This document shows positions 5,684-6,538 of a DNA stretch of 6,538 bases, piece by piece; the stretch's first letter is position 1, and each line of letters starts with the position of its first letter. Location of the stretch: assembly GCA_003165855.1 (NCBI GenBank), contig PMXH01000191.1, forward strand, positions 1-6,538. Direction: 5' to 3'. The notes under the pieces are model-generated. The model was not told where the DNA came from. It made no database searches and saw only the letters and a list, made by a program, of their open reading frames with translations. Both the position numbers and the translations under genes were made by a program. This DNA is from Acidobacteriaceae bacterium. Lineage in GTDB: Bacteria; Acidobacteriota; Terriglobia; Terriglobales; Acidobacteriaceae.

Positions 5684-6538
5684 TTACGAGCAAACCGGCT
5701 CGACCGCGGTCGTCTGCGGGTTGGAAACAAAATAGCGTTGAAAGTAAAGCGCCACGTTGACCAGTGCAACCATCACCGGCACTTCTACCAGGGGCCCGAT
5801 CACAGCTGCGAATGCGGCTCCGGAGTTGATGCCAAATACTGACACTGCAACTGCGATCGCGAGTTCAAAATTGTTGGAGGCCGCCGTGAATGCCAATGTG
5901 GTCGTCTTCGAATAGTCCGCGCCCAACTTCTTGCCCATGTAAAAGGACACCAGGAACATCAGTACGAAGTAGATCAATAGCGGCACGGCAATGCGCAGAA
6001 CGTCCAGGGGCAGGCGAACAATGTACCCACCTTTCAGCGAGAACATCACCACAATCGTGAACAGCAAGGCGATCAGCGTCAGCGGGCTTACGCGTGGGAC
6101 AAAGTTCCGGTCGTACCAATCGTGCCCTTTGGCCCGAACCAATGCCGTACGGGTCAGAAATCCGGCGAGAAACGGAATTCCCAGATAGATGAAGACACTC
6201 TTCGCAATCTCCCCGATCGACACATTCACGATCGTGCTCCGCAGGCCGAGCTTGGCCGGAAGGACGGTAATGAAAACCCAGGCGTAAACTGAGTAGAAAA
6301 AAACTTGGAAAAGTGAATTGAAGGCCACCAGACCAGCCGCATATTCGGTATCGCCTCGCGCCAGTTCATTCCAGACAATGACCATCGCGATGCAGCGCGC
6401 CAGACCGATCATAATCAGCCCAGCCATGTATTCCGGATATCCCCGCAGGAAGATAATGGCAAGAACGAACATCAGAATCGGCCCTACAACCCAGTTCTGC
6501 ACCAGCGAAAGGCCTAGCACCTTCTTGTTGCGAAAGAC
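5684..6538 (-). CDS. acr3: ACR3-type arsenite efflux permease (N-terminus outside window)
   Basis: 284 residues are visible, from the right window edge to TAA at 5684-5686; bacterial ACR3 proteins are about 350-370 aa, so the first helices are missing. The frame is continuous through the edge ([16 protein letters not shown]...), so the GTG at 6520 is internal, not a start. Signature stretches are [53 protein letters not shown] and [16 protein letters not shown]. The conserved cysteine of the fourth helix is visible residue 49 (codon 6392-6394). The conserved glutamate in GPLVEVPVM is visible residue 252 (codon 5783-5785). Established work on ACR3 assigns these two residues essential roles in As(III)/H+ antiport. 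About eight hydrophobic helices can be read, placing it in the inner membrane. Role: export of As(OH)3 in arsenic resistance. Its usual partners (arsR, arsC) would lie upstream, beyond 6538. No terminator is seen downstream. Confidence 0.93.
   Translation of the reverse strand, partial: VFRNKKVLGLSLVQNWVVGPILMFVLAIIFLRGYPEYMAGLIMIGLARCIAMVIVWNELARGDTEYAAGLVAFNSLFQVFFYSVYAWVFITVLPAKLGLRSTIVNVSIGEIAKSVFIYLGIPFLAGFLTRTALVRAKGHDWYDRNFVPRVSPLTLIALLFTIVVMFSLKGGYIVRLPLDVLRIAVPLLIYFVLMFLVSFYMGKKLGADYSKTTTLAFTAASNNFELAIAVAVSVFGINSGAAFAAVIGPLVEVPVMVALVNVALYFQRYFVSNPQTTAVEPVCS

Noticed and set aside
5534..5842. Plus-strand 102-aa frame through the REP-like region into the end of the ACR3 gene
   Set aside because: It runs across intergenic repeats and antisense to a well-recognised gene; no ribosome binding site or protein character is seen.

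Overview
The window looks like a piece of a GC-rich soil-type bacterial chromosome, most probably an acidobacterium (Koribacter/Acidobacteriales-like). That placement is an inference from gene types, codon style and intergenic repeat families, not from a marker gene. No rRNA, tRNA or CRISPR array is visible.

Left half (1-3674, + strand, GC-rich). The window opens inside a Mg-chelatase/MoxR-type AAA+ ATPase (1-762). After a 79-nt gap filled by a large imperfect hairpin comes a VWA-domain protein with a complete MIDAS metal site (842-2080). The two form an ATPase plus VWA pair of the BchI/BchD or MoxR/VWA kind, probably acting as a chaperone or metal-insertion machine. After a 118-nt gap with short tandem repeats comes a fusion protein: zinc ribbon, rhomboid intramembrane protease and TPR repeats (2199-3674). 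All three genes are co-directional.

Middle (about 3675-5683). This stretch looks acquired and is visibly more AT-rich (a sample 60-nt line counts 26 G+C here against 35 in the VWA gene). It starts and ends near two REP-like palindromes (3689-3748 and 5475-5514), which share an outer stem with a compensatory base-pair change. Between them lie at least four copies of a motif with core GTGGCTCAGTTTG. One copy points right (3778) and three point left (ending 4220, 5445 and 5606), so they bound a 443-bp segment and a 1668-bp segment. The motif resembles the repeated termini of IS21-family insertion sequences, but no transposase is present. Inside are a 71-aa two-helix membrane protein with a good ribosome binding site (- strand), a beheaded coding fragment that begins exactly at a repeat edge (+ strand), and a DUF3800-family gene (- strand) interrupted by a single in-frame TAG codon.

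Right end (5684-6538, - strand). This is the C-terminal four fifths or so of an ACR3-type arsenite efflux permease with its key Cys and Glu present. Its start, and any arsR/arsC partners, lie beyond the window.

The strongest second-look items are the transposase-less inverted-repeat island and its cargo, the lone amber codon in the otherwise intact DUF3800 frame, and the covarying REP-like pair.
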